Shown: one piece after another, positions 31,701-31,950 of the stretch | How positions within the stretch are numbered: position 1 is the stretch's first letter | Layout of the letters: every line of letters starts with the position of its first letter | From: Ruminococcaceae bacterium UBA7127 | Lineage (GTDB): Bacteria > Bacillota > Clostridia > Oscillospirales > Acutalibacteraceae | Assembly: GCA_002493005.1 (NCBI GenBank) | Contig: DKXL01000057.1 | Coordinates: 1 to 31,950 of the forward strand | DNA: 31,950 nucleotides | Direction of reading: 5' to 3' | The notes under the pieces: model-generated | The model's database searches: none | What the model was told of the DNA's origin: nothing | The model's input: the letters and a program-made list of their open reading frames with translations, nothing else | Position numbers and translations under genes: made by a program

Positions 31701-31950
31701 CGTTACAGTTAATGTAAACGGCACAGATTATAAGACAACTGCTGATGATGTAACAGGCGCATTTACAGTAAATGCAGTGCCTAATTCATCAAGCTCAATT
31801 AAGGTTGATGTTAAAAGAAACGGCAAGTCTGCGGATACATACACCTATAATATGTCAAACGGTAACATTCAGAACGGTGAAGAGCCGACATCACCGACTC
31901 AGCCTATGACTCAACCGACGACACAACCAACAACACAGCCAACAACACAG
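28702..31950 (+). CDS. Secreted GH13 alpha-amylase with two CBM26-like modules (3' end outside window)
   Basis: At least 1083 residues with no stop before the window ends. A signal peptide covers about 1-32. The GH13 catalytic barrel (about 50-520) has all four regions: DIVMNH (185-190), GFRCDTAKH (334-342, nucleophile Asp338), GECW with acid Glu383, and SSHD with Asp448. The region around the nucleophile and the LPDFMTES stretch (268-275) resemble periplasmic MalS (GH13_19). An Ig-like module follows (about 618-697), then a TTEPTT linker, two starch-binding modules resembling CBM26 (about 713-803 and 815-903, each with YVW-(T/D)G and GAWPGK), a FIVAR-like helical region (910-977), a beta-rich module to 1050, and a Thr/Pro/Gln linker (TQPTTQP) at the edge. 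Such linkers often precede a dockerin or wall anchor, not visible here. The ATG at 28702 has AAAGGAG upstream. It should degrade starch outside the cell. Confidence 0.93.
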   Translation, partial: MKRNGMKKCTSLVLVLCLILTCMSFAFTGVGAATVDNAAEVSAPTAGDDNFTWDNASVYFLLTDRFKNGKTSNDHSYGRATDANGNPLSGWDTAPGTFHGGDFVGITQALNDGYFTDLGINAIWISAPYEQIHGYVDSGKGFAHYSYHGYYVLDYTNTDANFGTPEEFETLVDTAHSKGIRVIIDIVMNHTGYNNVADMEEYNYGTLLSGASEFKYQLNNVGDVNSHIDFKTSADDWGRWWGTQWIRSGLPGYTPEGGSDLTRSLEGLPDFMTESTATVDIPPLLKTKWELENRLEQETNELDTYLQSKGKTRTVTNTLSYWLSTWVRDYGVDGFRCDTAKHVDLASWNTLKTTCVDALKQWRKNNPNKPGADWDEDFWMTGECWDHNLGWGYDSYYTQGGFDSMINFETTGGGMLAQSKLAGVYSNYADSINSNDKFNQLSYISSHDSTLARGDMIYLGSALMLLPGGIQVFYGDETNRPLSSNIGFDGNGGSGHSLRSDMNWNNMDEKVLAHWQKVGTFRNNHVSIGAGQNIELNANSGVAFGRTYSKNGVEDKAAAVVAASANSTITIDVSKLWNDGQALVNAYDQSSSVVSGGKVTFNSGANGTILIQEPDGRPIMSVQGEPKFKGSQTVTVSLEECDFAKCSVDGGNKFIVKDGDKFTIGGTAYDGDTIKIVLEAENERGSSKSVATFQKVSADEPTTEPTTNPAKKAELHVKSLSGNAPYAYVWTGANTEHNGAWPGKQMTEKDSEGNYVLHIDTTEKFNVVMNNGSGTKSGDITNLYGVTYLEVANDYSTKVISTETLGGGDNPTDESVLIRVKTYDGNPVNLYVWDGNTEFNGAWPGKALSEKDADGYYVFNVQNASTCSAIVNNNGSQSDNIAGLSGEVIIEVKSADCKSVEVTQKETPLSGMALLRQEAREVKAMTAADYTSQSFAALVAIMPAADALIAQGDSADETAIQNTITQLQNAKAALKLAAPKLTYAVAGQSQIKGIAVPAADVTVNVNGTDYKTTADDVTGAFTVNAVPNSSSSIKVDVKRNGKSADTYTYNMSNGNIQNGEEPTSPTQPMTQPTTQPTTQPTTQ

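Overview
The window looks like chromosome of a Gram-positive, spore-forming gut Clostridium-relative, most likely in or near Ruminococcus. The evidence is: strong Shine-Dalgarno sites (AGGAGG type) and sigma-A promoters with 17-bp spacers; a SpoVAE homologue; a secreted protein ending in a type I dockerin at the left edge; and a large secreted GH13 amylase with two starch-binding-like modules at the right edge. Dockerins together with modular extracellular amylases recall the amylosome of Ruminococcus bromii. The species assignment is inference; no rRNA or tRNA gene is present to test it.

Layout. (1) 1-2150: dockerin-bearing CHAP-type cell-wall hydrolase with a consensus promoter and its own terminator. 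(2) 2223-2576: lone spoVAE on the minus strand. (3) 2760-7675: four-gene plus-strand operon encoding an ABC ATPase, its ABC-2 permease, a GldG-like membrane protein and a DUF4340 membrane-anchored protein, preceded by two leader hairpins. (4) 7702-12053: GtrA-family flippase and GT2 glycosyltransferase (minus), divergent from a YfhO-family GT-C-like enzyme (plus); together a likely three-component surface-glycosylation system. (5) 12074-14877: C_GCAxxG_C_C protein (minus), lepA and a DUF3783 gene (plus). (6) 14878-15373: gene-free segment with two diverged copies of an unexplained repeat. (7) 15374-19231: malQ-glgP operon (minus), cytosolic maltodextrin use. (8) 19364-21480: pncC-type CinA domain (minus) divergent from rsmE-mtnN (plus). 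(9) 21547-23401: ilvB without ilvN. (10) 23417-25996: a small conserved-looking protein and a HAD hydrolase (minus), divergent from nth and a Cof-type HAD (plus). (11) 26056-28378: upp (minus) divergent from uraA (plus), a uracil uptake and salvage pair. (12) 28702 to the end: a GH13 amylase cut by the window edge.

How it fits together. The amylase would cut starch outside the cell, and MalQ and GlgP would turn imported maltodextrins into glucose and glucose-1-phosphate. rsmE and mtnN form a methyltransferase plus SAH-nucleosidase pair. Most of the window is ordinary housekeeping. The parts most worth a second look are the dockerin-CHAP protein, the glycosylation trio, the divergent promoters that share a palindromic TTGCAA -35 box, the repeat-bearing gap at 14.9-15.3 kb, and the structured leaders before the ABC operon and the amylase.
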